Shown here in pieces: positions 18,776 to 28,055 of a DNA stretch of 64,000 nucleotides. The DNA is from CALVNN01 sp964393975 (GTDB lineage Bacteria; Bacillota; Clostridia; Christensenellales; UBA1242): contig CAYMVO010000004.1 of the NCBI GenBank assembly GCA_964393975.1, positions 7,346 to 71,345 of the forward strand, read 5' to 3'. The notes under the pieces were generated by a model. It had not been told where the DNA came from. It searched no databases and saw only the letters and a list, made by a program, of their open reading frames with translations. Positions within the stretch are counted from its first letter, which is position 1, and each line of letters begins with the position of its first letter. The translations under genes were made by a program, and so were the position numbers.

Positions 18776-18850
18776 CTAACCAATAGCTATAGAGACTAAG
18801 ATTAATACAAACACGCGCTCACACGCTTTATAAAATCTTAATAAACTCAT
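18776..18850 (-). CDS. Possible 24-residue hydrophobic peptide before kinase 2
   Basis: ATG at 18850 opens a 24-codon frame with a basic N-terminal part ('LLRFYKACERV') and a hydrophobic end ('FVLILVSIAIG'), stopping at TAG eleven bases before the kinase ATG. No clear ribosome site precedes it, so it may be chance. Confidence 0.2.
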   Translation of the reverse strand: MSLLRFYKACERVFVLILVSIAIG

Positions 18851-19012
18851 CAAACTAAAATCTTAGATTTTTATTTTTTAGCTATTTAAACCACCCACAA
18901 ACCCATTAAAGTAAACTCATACAAAGTAATCTAAAAATGACAAGTCTCTCTCGCATTATTCTTATATTTTTTAATAGTTTAGTAAATAGTTTCTATAAAT
19001 AGCCTTGCAAAA

Positions 19013-20005
19013 CTAAATAAACCTTTCCTGCGCGCACGCATTGTTATTTATCGTATGAGGAATGTTTTTAGTCTTCATACTCTTAATATCTTTCATCATT
19101 TGTGTATGTTCAACGGCATCCATTCTTCTAGCAAAATTTTTAAGCAACTGCTTTCTATACTCAAAAATTGCTCGACAATTTTCCACGTAGTCAATATCAA
19201 TCTGCTTGTCCGATTCGATATAGACATCTTTTAAAATCTCATCCATATCCAAATTGTAAATATTAGATACGAGTTCTCTTATTTCAGGGGACTTTTTCGC
19301 AGTAACATAAATTTGCTTTGCTAAATCTTTCGTCTTATCGTCAGCACTATCAGTATTAGCCATTCGCAAAAATTGTGGATACCCGCGCTCTATATACTCA
19401 CTTCTGGATACGATATCGCCGTTTTCCTTTTCGCGCCACAAGTTAAAGCAAAAACCATTATCAAATATAGGTGCAAGCTTCATCTCTTTTTTGCTTATCA
19501 AAAACTCTATATTATCAAAATGTCTATCCGCTTGCGCAAAAAAATAATCTAAAACCGCCATTTTTGTGAGACATTTTTTAGCGTTTTTAGCGTCAAATTT
19601 CAGTCCCATATTCTTCGCAAAAAAACTAGACAAATCAATCACATCATCTATAACCACATCATCACCAAAAGAAAGGTCTAGCAAATCACTTTTTTGCATA
19701 ATATCGCCAAAACTAATCGTCTCTAACGTATCTTTTTCCCAAAAATAATCAATGAGTGTACCGTGACTTAAATTTTTATCAATAAACATTTGCGCAAAGA
19801 CCGCATTTACACAATTACAATTAAGTCTTTTACAAACTTTACTATAAAACACTTCACCAAAACTAGTCGGTACTTCTTTTTTCTCTACAAACCCGCAATT
19901 CGCTTTAAAGACATATTTACCACTATCAGTCACAATGAGTCTTTTAGCATTGATGCCATATACCATATTTACGCTTTTGTGTCTTATTTTGCATAAGTCA
20001 ATCAT
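19013..20005 (-). CDS. HipA-fold protein kinase, paralogue 3 (HipT-like, paired with HipS-like protein)
   Basis: 330 residues from the ATG at 20005, which overlaps the TGA of the upstream small gene as ATGA. Kinase residues: Lys34 in 'GKYVFKANCGF', Glu51 in 'PTSFGEVFYSKV', catalytic Asp160 and Asn165 in 'FAQADRHFDNIEFL', metal Asp182 in 'LAPIFDNGFCF'. The N-subdomain 1 of HipA is missing here and appears as the separate upstream gene. C-terminal helical part follows HipA order. In HipBST systems the short HipT kinase is held inactive by HipS; the arrangement here is similar but lacks HipB. Confidence 0.8.
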   Translation of the reverse strand: MIDLCKIRHKSVNMVYGINAKRLIVTDSGKYVFKANCGFVEKKEVPTSFGEVFYSKVCKRLNCNCVNAVFAQMFIDKNLSHGTLIDYFWEKDTLETISFGDIMQKSDLLDLSFGDDVVIDDVIDLSSFFAKNMGLKFDAKNAKKCLTKMAVLDYFFAQADRHFDNIEFLISKKEMKLAPIFDNGFCFNLWREKENGDIVSRSEYIERGYPQFLRMANTDSADDKTKDLAKQIYVTAKKSPEIRELVSNIYNLDMDEILKDVYIESDKQIDIDYVENCRAIFEYRKQLLKNFARRMDAVEHTQMMKDIKSMKTKNIPHTINNNACAQERFI

Positions 20006-20328
20006 ACAGCTACTTCCACCCAATATTTATCTTGATTTTGCGACAAGAAAGCAAACTTTTTGAGCATGGTAAAATCGTCATCTTTTTTAGATATTTTAGC
20101 GGATAGCATAATATCCATTCTCATACGCACACTCTCTACAATCTTACCAAACTCACTAAAAAGCTCTTTACTTCTCAAATTGTTTGAGCCACTCAAACTA
20201 TAAAAATTACTAGTAACGTATTTTTTAAACGCACTTTCACCTTCTATATTTGAATTGTAGACATATTCATCGCCGTCTTTGGTCAATTCACCTAAAGTAA
20301 TTTCTTTAAAATGTAGTATAATTTTCAT
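20002..20328 (-). CDS. HipS-like (HipA N-terminal subdomain) protein
   Basis: 108 residues from the ATG at 20328 after AGAGGTG. The first 30 residues ('MKIILHFKEITLGELTKDGD' then 'YVYNSNIEGE') follow the pattern of the HipA N-subdomain 1 (beta strand, xxGxLxxD/G, xFxY). The rest is helical. It is translationally coupled to kinase 3 (ATGA) and transcribed from a near-consensus promoter, so both should be made together. Likely the cognate regulator or antitoxin of the kinase; alternative: a folding or substrate partner. Sequence similarity is weak beyond the N-terminus. Confidence 0.55.
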   Translation of the reverse strand: MKIILHFKEITLGELTKDGDEYVYNSNIEGESAFKKYVTSNFYSLSGSNNLRSKELFSEFGKIVESVRMRMDIMLSAKISKKDDDFTMLKKFAFLSQNQDKYWVEVAV

Positions 20329-20344
20329 AAACACCTCTACCTAA

Positions 20345-20373
20345 AGTATAACATTAACGTCAAAATATGTCAA
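20345..20373 (-). promoter_or_regulatory. Near-consensus promoter of the hipS-like/kinase 3 operon
   Basis: Minus strand TTGACA (20373-20368), 17-bp spacer, TATACT (20350-20345). Transcription would start near 20338, ten bases before the ATG, giving a very short leader. Confidence 0.75.
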
Positions 20374-20387
20374 TAGTGATATCATAA

Positions 20388-20433
20388 AACATTGTGTCGC
20401 TTCGTCTAGCAACTAGACCTATAAACGACACAA
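20388..20433. terminator. Nested hairpin behind the lipoprotein gene
   Basis: ATTGTGTCG pairs with CGACACAAT, with an inner stem TCTAG/CTAGA. T-run is poor; it probably ends the lipoprotein operon. Confidence 0.5.
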
Positions 20434-20449
20434 TATCACATAGTTTCTA

Positions 20450-21076
20450 TTAATACTTAACGCTAAAATCAATATTATAATTTATATCATTATATGTATA
20501 AGTAAACTCAGCATTTTTCATAGTGCTATCTTGATTTAAGGCAATAGTAATATTTAAATCTTTTACACCCTCAAACAAAAACACACTATAAAAATCATTC
20601 TTTACGCTAGCAGAAAATGTATCCTTTTCTTTATTTATAGTAAAATTTTCAAAATAATTTGTTTTTATAGGATTTTTAACACTACTCCACTCGCCAGTGA
20701 CTTCTGTCACCAGTCCTTCACGCCATATTATTTCACCATTTACGGTTTCTCCAACCTGCCCGTCAAAATAATACTTTGTACTTTCGGTGATTTTATACAA
20801 ATCGGTACTATCAAGTGATAATTCATTTAGCTTTTTAGTAATAGTCTTTAAAGTTAGCATTTTCTTGCCGTCTTTTTCACTGACTACAAGCGTTTGACTA
20901 TCATACAATTCGTGCTCTCCCGCCATAAAAGAAACGACTTTTGTAAATTCGGTTCCAACACTAGCGTTGTTATACGCATTTATAAAATCGTCCTCATTCA
21001 ACTCTTTTGCGCATCCCGCAATCAAAAAACACATACATATCACGCACGCAAAAGACGCTAAAATCTTACCTCTCAT
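20450..21076 (-). CDS. Putative lipoprotein
   Basis: 208 residues. Signal peptide with lipobox 'LIAGC' (Cys22). The mature part begins 'AKELNEDDFINAYNNAS' and is beta-rich ('YDSQTLVVSEKDGKKMLTL', 'KYYFDGQVGETVNGEIIW'), reminiscent of LolA/LppX-like or outer-surface lipoprotein folds, but no family is certain. ATGA overlap with the upstream secreted gene indicates one operon. Confidence 0.7.
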   Translation of the reverse strand: MRGKILASFACVICMCFLIAGCAKELNEDDFINAYNNASVGTEFTKVVSFMAGEHELYDSQTLVVSEKDGKKMLTLKTITKKLNELSLDSTDLYKITESTKYYFDGQVGETVNGEIIWREGLVTEVTGEWSSVKNPIKTNYFENFTINKEKDTFSASVKNDFYSVFLFEGVKDLNITIALNQDSTMKNAEFTYTYNDINYNIDFSVKY

Positions 21077-22986
21077 ACAAACCTCCTATTCACAAAAGCA
21101 AGTGGCAACACACTCACCACCGAGCCCACCGAAACAAGTACATTACGCCAAATATTTTTGCTCTTGTCGGCACTAATACTCAAATCGTCATTTATGCTTT
21201 TGCACAAATCGTTGTATTGAGTGATTTTTTGACTCAAAGTCTCGTAATCTACAAGTGTTTTATCCGCATCACTTAGTGTATTATACATTTTTATAGCGGA
21301 CGCTATCACCTCATATTTACCAATATCAACATCACCAACAATTTCAATTGCTTGATTAACGCTAGACACTAAAAAACTTGTCTTGAAATAAATTGAAACA
21401 ACATTAGAGTCAAAATAATTCTCATCACCTTTCAAATAAACGGTTATATCATAATCTTCGTTTTCATTTAATCCGCAAAGTTCACTCCCCTCGCTCAATT
21501 CATCATTTAGGCTTATCACAAAAGACCTATCAAAAATAATCTTATCACCACCAACGATATAATTTACTTTATCTAACACTTGTGGCGCTTTTTCTATAAT
21601 AAAATCTACGCTTTTGGTAGGCAATGTATAATTTTGATTGTTTATGCTAGCAGTTACGGTATAAGTACCAGCATTTATAGCGTTGCCACTATAAGAAAGT
21701 TTTACTTGCACCGCACCTGTGTCAAAGTCCAATACACCACCAATAGTAGCGGTGACATTGTTTTGTTTTAATCCATTATAAACGACTCTATCATAGTTAT
21801 CAAATTCAAGCGACAACACTTTTGGTTCCACGACTATATTTATAACTTTTTGTTCTATATTATAGTTCACCGTATCATAAGGTATGAGCTTCATTACATA
21901 ACCCGAATTATTTACAATAGGATACAGCATTTCATTTTCCCACTTAAACTCGCCTAATTTATGATAATTATTAAATGTAGCATTTTTCAACTGCTCTCCA
22001 TACACCACACTAGACACGCTAGGAAAATCGGCATTAATACTCGCTTTCTTTATATCAACATATAGCGTTATAGTCAAATCGTTATAGTTTGCACTATCAA
22101 GGTTGTAAATCGCACTAAAACTTTTATTCGCGCAAGAGATTTCTTGCTCGGCGTCTACCCAGCTAAACCCATTTTTTAGACCGACATCTTTTAATCTTAT
22201 CCCTTCAAAATATGTGATGGAAAGCGTAGGCTTTGATATATCATCTTCGCTCACGGTTGCTTTATTTACCACCACCATATACTGACCACTAAGAGAATAA
22301 TTTGTATTTAAAGCGGTCGCCGTTATCGTGTAATTTCCCGCGCTAAACACCGTATCTTGACTTAGCTCAATATTTGCATCGTCGCCACTTATCACGCCAT
22401 TAAGCGTATACTTAAGATTTTGATATGTCCTATCAAAAGTCAACTCCTCAAACTCAATAGTCAATGCTTTTGGCGTTATATAAAACTCGCTTGAAAGGTT
22501 AAGCGTCTCATAAAACGAATGCGACACCGTTGCAGTCACGACATACGCTTTACTACTAGCATTCACTTGCCCGTTGCCACTATATTCCACAGTAGCAGTC
22601 TCGCCGTAAGGAAGAATGAGCGTATTTACGCTAAGACTCTTTTTTGTGCCGTCATATACAAAAGATGCAGTCGGCAAAGTAATATTATCAATAATTGCAG
22701 GTTTTATTATCAAGGTTGCAGTAAGCTCTTGTGTCTCGCCGTTTAGCTCAAAAGTTGCGGTCGCATTGTAGGTATTTGGCTCTGTCCCAACATTATTTTC
22801 ATACATCACCACAATAGAAGAGTCCAACCCAACGACGTATATACCTTGCTCGTTACCGTTATAGTAGACTGTTTTATCCTCAAAAATGATTTCGCTAGTA
22901 CCCTCGCTAGCAAAAAGCGTCTCAATATTTACATTTACTAGCAAAGCACATAGCATAAAACAAAATAAAAATATGTGTCTTTTCAT
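21073..22986 (-). CDS. Secreted MBG/YDG-repeat surface protein
   Basis: 637 residues. Signal peptide ('IFLFCFMLCALLVNVNIETL'), then several tandem beta-sandwich repeats with the MBG-type patterns 'YNGNEQGIYVVG', 'YDGTKKSL', 'FDRTYQNLKYTLNGVISGDD' and 'YNGLKQNNVTATIGGVLDFD', each ending in 'AGTYTVTA'-like strands. The C-terminus is helical and ends with a hydrophobic segment plus 'NRRFV', a membrane anchor; there is no LPxTG. Probably displayed on the cell surface for adhesion or matrix contact (inference). Confidence 0.75.
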   Translation of the reverse strand: MKRHIFLFCFMLCALLVNVNIETLFASEGTSEIIFEDKTVYYNGNEQGIYVVGLDSSIVVMYENNVGTEPNTYNATATFELNGETQELTATLIIKPAIIDNITLPTASFVYDGTKKSLSVNTLILPYGETATVEYSGNGQVNASSKAYVVTATVSHSFYETLNLSSEFYITPKALTIEFEELTFDRTYQNLKYTLNGVISGDDANIELSQDTVFSAGNYTITATALNTNYSLSGQYMVVVNKATVSEDDISKPTLSITYFEGIRLKDVGLKNGFSWVDAEQEISCANKSFSAIYNLDSANYNDLTITLYVDIKKASINADFPSVSSVVYGEQLKNATFNNYHKLGEFKWENEMLYPIVNNSGYVMKLIPYDTVNYNIEQKVINIVVEPKVLSLEFDNYDRVVYNGLKQNNVTATIGGVLDFDTGAVQVKLSYSGNAINAGTYTVTASINNQNYTLPTKSVDFIIEKAPQVLDKVNYIVGGDKIIFDRSFVISLNDELSEGSELCGLNENEDYDITVYLKGDENYFDSNVVSIYFKTSFLVSSVNQAIEIVGDVDIGKYEVIASAIKMYNTLSDADKTLVDYETLSQKITQYNDLCKSINDDLSISADKSKNIWRNVLVSVGSVVSVLPLAFVNRRFV

Positions 22987-22998
22987 TTATTTCTCCTA

Positions 22999-24066
22999 TT
23001 AAATGTTTGTATAACTAATCACCGTAGTAGGTGTCATATCCAAATCGCAAAGTCCTTTCCCAGCGAGTAAGTCGTAGTACCCTGCCGAGCCTATCATTGC
23101 GCCGTTATCCGTGCAAAGTGAAACGGGTGGAACAAATACTTTCACATTATATTTTGCGCCACATTCAATACATTTATTAGCAATAAATCTATTAGCAGAT
23201 ACACCCCCCGCTAGCACTAACTTATTTAGCCCATATTCGTTGCATAGTCTTATTGCTTTTGTGCTAAGTTCTTTTGCGACGAGCGACTGAAAACTACAAC
23301 AAACATCCGCCACATTAATCTCTTCGCCTCGCTCCTTATTGTTATGAATATAGTTTATCACCGCAGTCTTGACACCGCTAAAACTAAAATTGTATGAGTG
23401 CTTTAAAGCGTTTTGCTTTTTAAACTCAATTATGTTTTTACCCTCTAGCGCCTTCTTTTCCACCTTTGGTCCCCCAGGATACCCTAGACCAACCTCACGA
23501 GCGACTTTGTCAAAGCACTCTCCGACCGCATCATCGGTAGTTTGACCGACCAATTTCCAATCGGTATAATCATTTATTATAAATAGCGAGGTGTGTCCCC
23601 CGCTAATCACTAGACAAGCAAATGGTGGTTTTAAATCTTTATATGCAATATAGTTTGATGCTAAATGCCCTTCAATATGATTTACCCCAATTAGCGGAAC
23701 ATTAAGCGAATAAGCAAGACCTTTTGCAAAATTCACCCCCACAAACAGTGCACCAATAAGCCCAACGCCTTTTGTGACTGCCACCGCATCAATATCGCCA
23801 AGCGTGATATTTGCCTCTCTAATCGCCTCGTTAAACACATTACTAATAGCGGAGATATGGTTTCTAGATGCCACCTCAGGCACCACCCCGCCAAACCTCT
23901 CGTGAATAGGTATTTGCGAACTAACAATATTGCTTAGCACCTCACGACCATTTTTCACCACCGCAACGCTAGTCTCATCGCAACTAGACTCAATAGCGAC
24001 AATAATAATATCTTTTTTTGTCTTTAACGCATCCATTTTCTTTTGCATTTCTTCAAAATAACTCAT
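22999..24066 (-). CDS. tsaD: tRNA t6A biosynthesis protein TsaD
   Basis: 355 residues. ASKHA fold: 'IIVAIESSCDETSVAVVKNG', metal-binding 'GVNHIEGHLASNY', 'LVISGGHTSLF', 'VGLGYPGGPKVEKKA', 'LVLAGGVSANRF' and 'CTDNGAMIGSAGY'. Transfers threonylcarbamoyl to A37 of ANN-decoding tRNAs with TsaB/TsaE, which are not in the window. The N-terminus has about 20 extra residues before the first strand. Four bases downstream of prfB. Confidence 0.97.
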   Translation of the reverse strand: MSYFEEMQKKMDALKTKKDIIIVAIESSCDETSVAVVKNGREVLSNIVSSQIPIHERFGGVVPEVASRNHISAISNVFNEAIREANITLGDIDAVAVTKGVGLIGALFVGVNFAKGLAYSLNVPLIGVNHIEGHLASNYIAYKDLKPPFACLVISGGHTSLFIINDYTDWKLVGQTTDDAVGECFDKVAREVGLGYPGGPKVEKKALEGKNIIEFKKQNALKHSYNFSFSGVKTAVINYIHNNKERGEEINVADVCCSFQSLVAKELSTKAIRLCNEYGLNKLVLAGGVSANRFIANKCIECGAKYNVKVFVPPVSLCTDNGAMIGSAGYYDLLAGKGLCDLDMTPTTVISYTNI

Positions 24067-24070
24067 AAAA

Positions 24071-25166
24071 CTAACCTTTTGATTTTAATAAATAGTCTTC
24101 TATAAACTCTTGGATTTCACCATTCATTACCGACTGTATATCGGTCTTTTCATAGCTTGTCCTATGGTCCTTGACGAGCGTATACGGACAGAAAACGTAA
24201 CTGCGGATTTGACTACCCCACTCAATCTTTTTGAGTGAACCTTTTATTTGATTTAGTCTTGCTTCTTCCTCTTCTTCACGTTTTTGCAAGAGTTTACTCT
24301 TTAGTATTCTAAACGCCATTTCTTTATTTTGTAGTTGCGACCTTTCGTTTTGGCAAGTCACCACAATACCTGTCGGAAAGTGTGTGATTCTTATAGCGCT
24401 ATCGGTCTTATTGACGTGTTGACCGCCCGCGCCACTACTCCTATAAGTATCTATGCGGATATCATCGCTCTTTATCTCAATCTCATCATCACGCATTATC
24501 TCAGGCACAACTTCCACGCTCGCAAAACTCGTATGCCTTCTAGCCCCGCTATCAAAAGGACTAATACGAACGAGTCTATGTACACCCATTTCCGCTTTCA
24601 TATACCCATAGGCGTAGCTACCCTCCATAGTAAAAGTAATACTCTTGTATCCTGCGACATCACCTGCTTGCTCATCTAATATAGTTATCTTATAGTCGTA
24701 CTTGTCCGCATACATTGAATACATTCTATATAGCATACTCGCCCAATCTTGCGCCTCAGTACCACCAGCTCCGGCGTGGATAGTGATTATCGCTTTGCTA
24801 CTATCGTGCTTGCCGTCTAACATAGAAAAAAGTTTTAGTTGATGCAAGTCTTTCTGTACACTTTTCAATGCGTTTTCCGCATCAAGCGTCATCGTTTCAT
24901 CTTCTTCGCTTAACTCTATCATACAGTCAATATCACTTAGCATTGTGTCTATTTTTCGCACATTTATTAGCAAATTCTCATAGTCTTTTATCTCTCTACC
25001 GACCGTTTGCACCGCTTCTGCGTTAGTCCAAAAATCGGGTGCTTCTTGTTGCACCTTTAACTCCTCTAGTCTTGCTTTTTTGCGACCTAAGTCAAAGACA
25101 CTCCTTCAAAAGGTCGTACTCGCCTTTTATTTTGTTTAATTCAATTTTTATTTCATCAATAGTCAT
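24071..25166 (-). CDS. prfB: Peptide chain release factor 2 (programmed +1 frameshift)
   Basis: Translation starts at ATG 25166 after GGAGTG, runs 24 codons ('TIDEIKIELNKIKGEYDLL'), and meets TGA at 25094-25092 in the context CTT-TGA-C with AAGGAG just before it. A +1 shift gives 'CLDLGRKKARLEEL' and the full 364-residue protein. Stop recognition 'RISPFDSGARRHTSFASV' contains the SPF tripeptide; the catalytic motif is 'SSGAGGQHVNKTDSA'. RF2 reads UGA and UAA, so its own level controls the shift. An operon with tsaD. Confidence 0.96.
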
Positions 25167-25383
25167 ATTTTTTTCACTCCTTTATTTAATAGATTATACC
25201 AAATTTCGCATATAAATTCAAGCAATTTAGCAAACTTAGCTACATTATTGTCTAAATATCAAAATTTACCTAAAAAATGTTTGAAAAAAATAACAATTTG
25301 TTTAAATTTAGTTGGAAAAAATCACAAAATAGGTTATAATATCTTTATTAAATTTTAGTCTTAGTGACAAATAAGGAGTACTT

Positions 25384-26424
25384 ATGAATTGGAATGAGAT
25401 ATGGGACACCATTTGGAATTTTATAAAAAATAATGGTACTAATATAGTAAATGCAATACTAGTTTTGATATTTGGTTATGTGCTAATTAAGATAGTCAAT
25501 AAATTAATAAAATCATTATTCGCAAAATCAAAGATAAACAAGGTAACGCAAAGTTTTTGTTGCTCTATACTTAGTTTTGCATTAAAATTTTTACTAGTAA
25601 TGGCAGTGCTAAATTGTTTAGGTATTCAAACAACAGGTCTTATCGCTGTACTATCGGCAGCGGGATTAGCGGTATCGTTATCACTAAAGAGCTCATTATC
25701 AAACCTTGCAAACGGCATCGTTATCATCACCACACAACCATTTGAGGTCGGTGACGAAGTAAAAGTAAACAATACCGAAGGTGTGGTGAAGTCAATCAAT
25801 ATGCTCACCTCCACCATCGTGACTTTCAACAATGAAGAGGTCACACTTCCAAACTCCGCCATCGTGGAAAATGCTATCATAAACTATAGCAGACTAAAGA
25901 CTCGTCGTTCGGTTTTGAGTTTTTCAGTGGCATACGAGGCGAATGTAAACGAAGTCAAAAAAATATTGCTAGATGTTATACATTCAGACGGTAGGACATT
26001 GCTAGAGCCTGCCCCTTCAGTAGTCGTGAAAGAATTAGGAGAAGATTATATAACACTAAGTGCGTATTTTTGGATGGATAGCGAAGATTACTATGCGGTA
26101 AATAACTATGTAAAAGAAACGGTTATAAATGAGTTTAAAAAGCATAACATTCCTAGAAATTATAAAAAATACACTATTTATAGCGATTGTGCGCAAAAAT
26201 TAAACTATAATGATACACCACTAACTGAGCGTGTAGAAAAAATTCGCAAAGAAGATGACGAGCAAGACCTCTTTGAAATACTAGAGGACAAAGCAAAAGA
26301 ATACGAGTCCAAAAGGAAAAAAAGATTTGCTGAAAGAAAAAAAAGAAAACTTGAAAAAAAGCGTAAAAAAGAAAGCTCTACTTTAGAAGTATCAAATCAA
26401 TCAAATAGCACCACCGCAAAATAA
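25384..26424 (+). CDS. mscS: MscS-type small-conductance mechanosensitive channel
   Basis: 346 residues. Three N-terminal hydrophobic helices, the pore helix 'VLSAAGLAVSLSLKSSLSNL', then the beta domain 'QPFEVGDEVKVNNTEGVVKS' and 'NNEEVTLPNSAIVENAIINY'. Releases solutes on hypo-osmotic shock. The C-terminal 60 residues are highly basic and lysine-rich ('KRKKRFAERKKRKLEKK'), unusual and cytoplasmic. AAGGAG before the ATG. Confidence 0.93.
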   Translation: MNWNEIWDTIWNFIKNNGTNIVNAILVLIFGYVLIKIVNKLIKSLFAKSKINKVTQSFCCSILSFALKFLLVMAVLNCLGIQTTGLIAVLSAAGLAVSLSLKSSLSNLANGIVIITTQPFEVGDEVKVNNTEGVVKSINMLTSTIVTFNNEEVTLPNSAIVENAIINYSRLKTRRSVLSFSVAYEANVNEVKKILLDVIHSDGRTLLEPAPSVVVKELGEDYITLSAYFWMDSEDYYAVNNYVKETVINEFKKHNIPRNYKKYTIYSDCAQKLNYNDTPLTERVEKIRKEDDEQDLFEILEDKAKEYESKRKKRFAERKKRKLEKKRKKESSTLEVSNQSNSTTAK

Positions 26425-26426
26425 AT

Positions 26427-26460
26427 AAAAACATCTTCTTGGAGTCGGGAAGATGTTTTT
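26427..26460. terminator. Bidirectional terminator between mscS and sodC-like gene
   Basis: AAAAACATCTTC pairs with GGAAGATGTTTTT. Confidence 0.8.
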
Positions 26461-26463
26461 AGA

Positions 26464-26988
26464 TTATTTTACTATAACACCGCAAGCAATTCTTTCACCA
26501 AAACTATCACTAACACTAGTCACATCATCTGATAATATGTGTATAATAACCGTTTTACCGATGATTTGTTTTACGGAAAATCTATTTGTCAAAAAAGCCA
26601 TAAACGCACTACCGTTATTAGAAATGAGTGACGGCATATCACCTGCGTGCGCGGGGTGGTCGCAATTTTGCGGGTTAAAATGCCCACCTGCGCTAGAAAA
26701 CGGACTGTCACCGCTTTTGCAGTCACCGCCCTCGTGGATATGAATAGCAAATTTATTTATAGCGCAAAGGTCTTTTTTATCAGGTAGATTTTTCACCTCA
26801 ATAGCCACTATCACCTCGCTAACACCTTGATAAAAAGCGACCACACCTTCTATATCGGGAAACCGCTCACCACCCCTAATAACCGCATAAGCGCTTGGTT
26901 TACCGCTAATCAATCTCAAAATATCGTTTTTATCAAAATCAAAAACTTCTACATCATCACTATATGAATGGATAAATCTTGTTTTCAT
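26464..26988 (-). CDS. Cu/Zn superoxide dismutase family protein, cytoplasmic
   Basis: 174 residues. Metal ligands are in place: 'KFAIHIHEGGDC' (HxH), 'SSAGGHFNPQNCDHPAHAGD' (bridging and zinc His, Asp), 'KTVIIHILSDD' and the active-site Arg in 'SFGERIACGVI' with its disulphide Cys. There is no signal peptide, whereas bacterial SodC is usually exported. The N-terminal 40 residues are not SOD. Removes superoxide if copper and zinc are loaded; otherwise a structural relative. Confidence 0.85.
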   Translation of the reverse strand: MKTRFIHSYSDDVEVFDFDKNDILRLISGKPSAYAVIRGGERFPDIEGVVAFYQGVSEVIVAIEVKNLPDKKDLCAINKFAIHIHEGGDCKSGDSPFSSAGGHFNPQNCDHPAHAGDMPSLISNNGSAFMAFLTNRFSVKQIIGKTVIIHILSDDVTSVSDSFGERIACGVIVK

Positions 26989-27056
26989 TACACTCTCCTT
27001 TTATTACTTAATGATATATGCAAACAAAAAAGATTTGGTGAATGTAAATCCCAAAT

Positions 27057-28055
27057 CTAATTTTTTTCTACTATTTCATTTAAAAGCTTTTTATTTTCAA
27101 ATATTATACTAGCACCTTTCACACCAAAGGTCTCATCGTCTAATATATTTACCGGTACATCAAGTCTTTTCCTCAAAAAGTTTTCCAAATCAGTGACCGC
27201 ACTCCCCGATCCATATACATAAATGCCGTCACGAGAAATATCGTTTATAAGGTCGGCGCTTAGTTCGCTAATAACTATACTTATCCCATCGCAAATCTTG
27301 TCGTAAGCAATGCTAAACACTTCATACAAATCTTTTGCAAAGACCGTGCCTACCCTACTACTACGAGTCAACGCATCTACTCCGCTAAACTCAGTGTTTG
27401 CAATATCCGTTGGATGCAAACTACCTATCTCAGACTTTATCCTCTCGGCAGTTAGACTAGAAATCACCACGCCAAACTTGTCATTTATGGAATCGATTAG
27501 CGCCATATCAATCACCGAACCCCCGAGCTCTATAGTGTATCCGTTTACAATGCTATTTTGGCTGATGCACGCTATCTCAGTAGTGCCCGCCTCAATCCCC
27601 ACCATAAGTCTACCATCGGGCTTTGAGATATCCAGTCCCGCACCGACACTCACCGCAATGCTAGACGGAATAAACCAAATTTGATTTATACCGCAATTAA
27701 TAGCAAGTACTTCATACGCTCTTTTTTCGTCTAGTTCCAACGCGCAATTCACCACAAAGACCGCTTTTATCTTGGTCGCAAAATTTTTATGCGAAAGGAC
27801 TTTATCAAGAAAACTATTGAGGTAAATTTGCGCAAGCTCCATATTGTTTATCACGCCCGCTCTAAAAGGTTTTTCTATAAATACGCTACTATCACTCTTG
27901 CCGAGCATCTTTTTTGCCGACTCCCCGAATGCTTGCAACTTTATATTGCGACCTTTTTTTATAAACGCCACATAAGAAGACTCTTTGTATGTGTGATTAT
28001 CATAGTTTATATAAGTATAATCATCACCAAATTTTATCACCAAATCTACATTCAT
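27057..28055 (-). CDS. MreB-like actin-fold protein
   Basis: 332 residues. 'MVGIEAGTTEIACISQNSIV' (phosphate 2, about residue 150), 'GGSVIDMALIDSI', 'YVYGSGSAVTDLENFLRKRL' (adenosine motif) follow the MreB order, but the first phosphate loop is degenerate ('DLVIKFGDDYTYINYDN'). It is divergent from true MreB, and mreCD are not beside it. It overlaps the ppx stop by one base (TAATG), so the two are coupled. Role in shape or polar organisation is uncertain. Confidence 0.7.
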   Translation of the reverse strand: MNVDLVIKFGDDYTYINYDNHTYKESSYVAFIKKGRNIKLQAFGESAKKMLGKSDSSVFIEKPFRAGVINNMELAQIYLNSFLDKVLSHKNFATKIKAVFVVNCALELDEKRAYEVLAINCGINQIWFIPSSIAVSVGAGLDISKPDGRLMVGIEAGTTEIACISQNSIVNGYTIELGGSVIDMALIDSINDKFGVVISSLTAERIKSEIGSLHPTDIANTEFSGVDALTRSSRVGTVFAKDLYEVFSIAYDKICDGISIVISELSADLINDISRDGIYVYGSGSAVTDLENFLRKRLDVPVNILDDETFGVKGASIIFENKKLLNEIVEKN

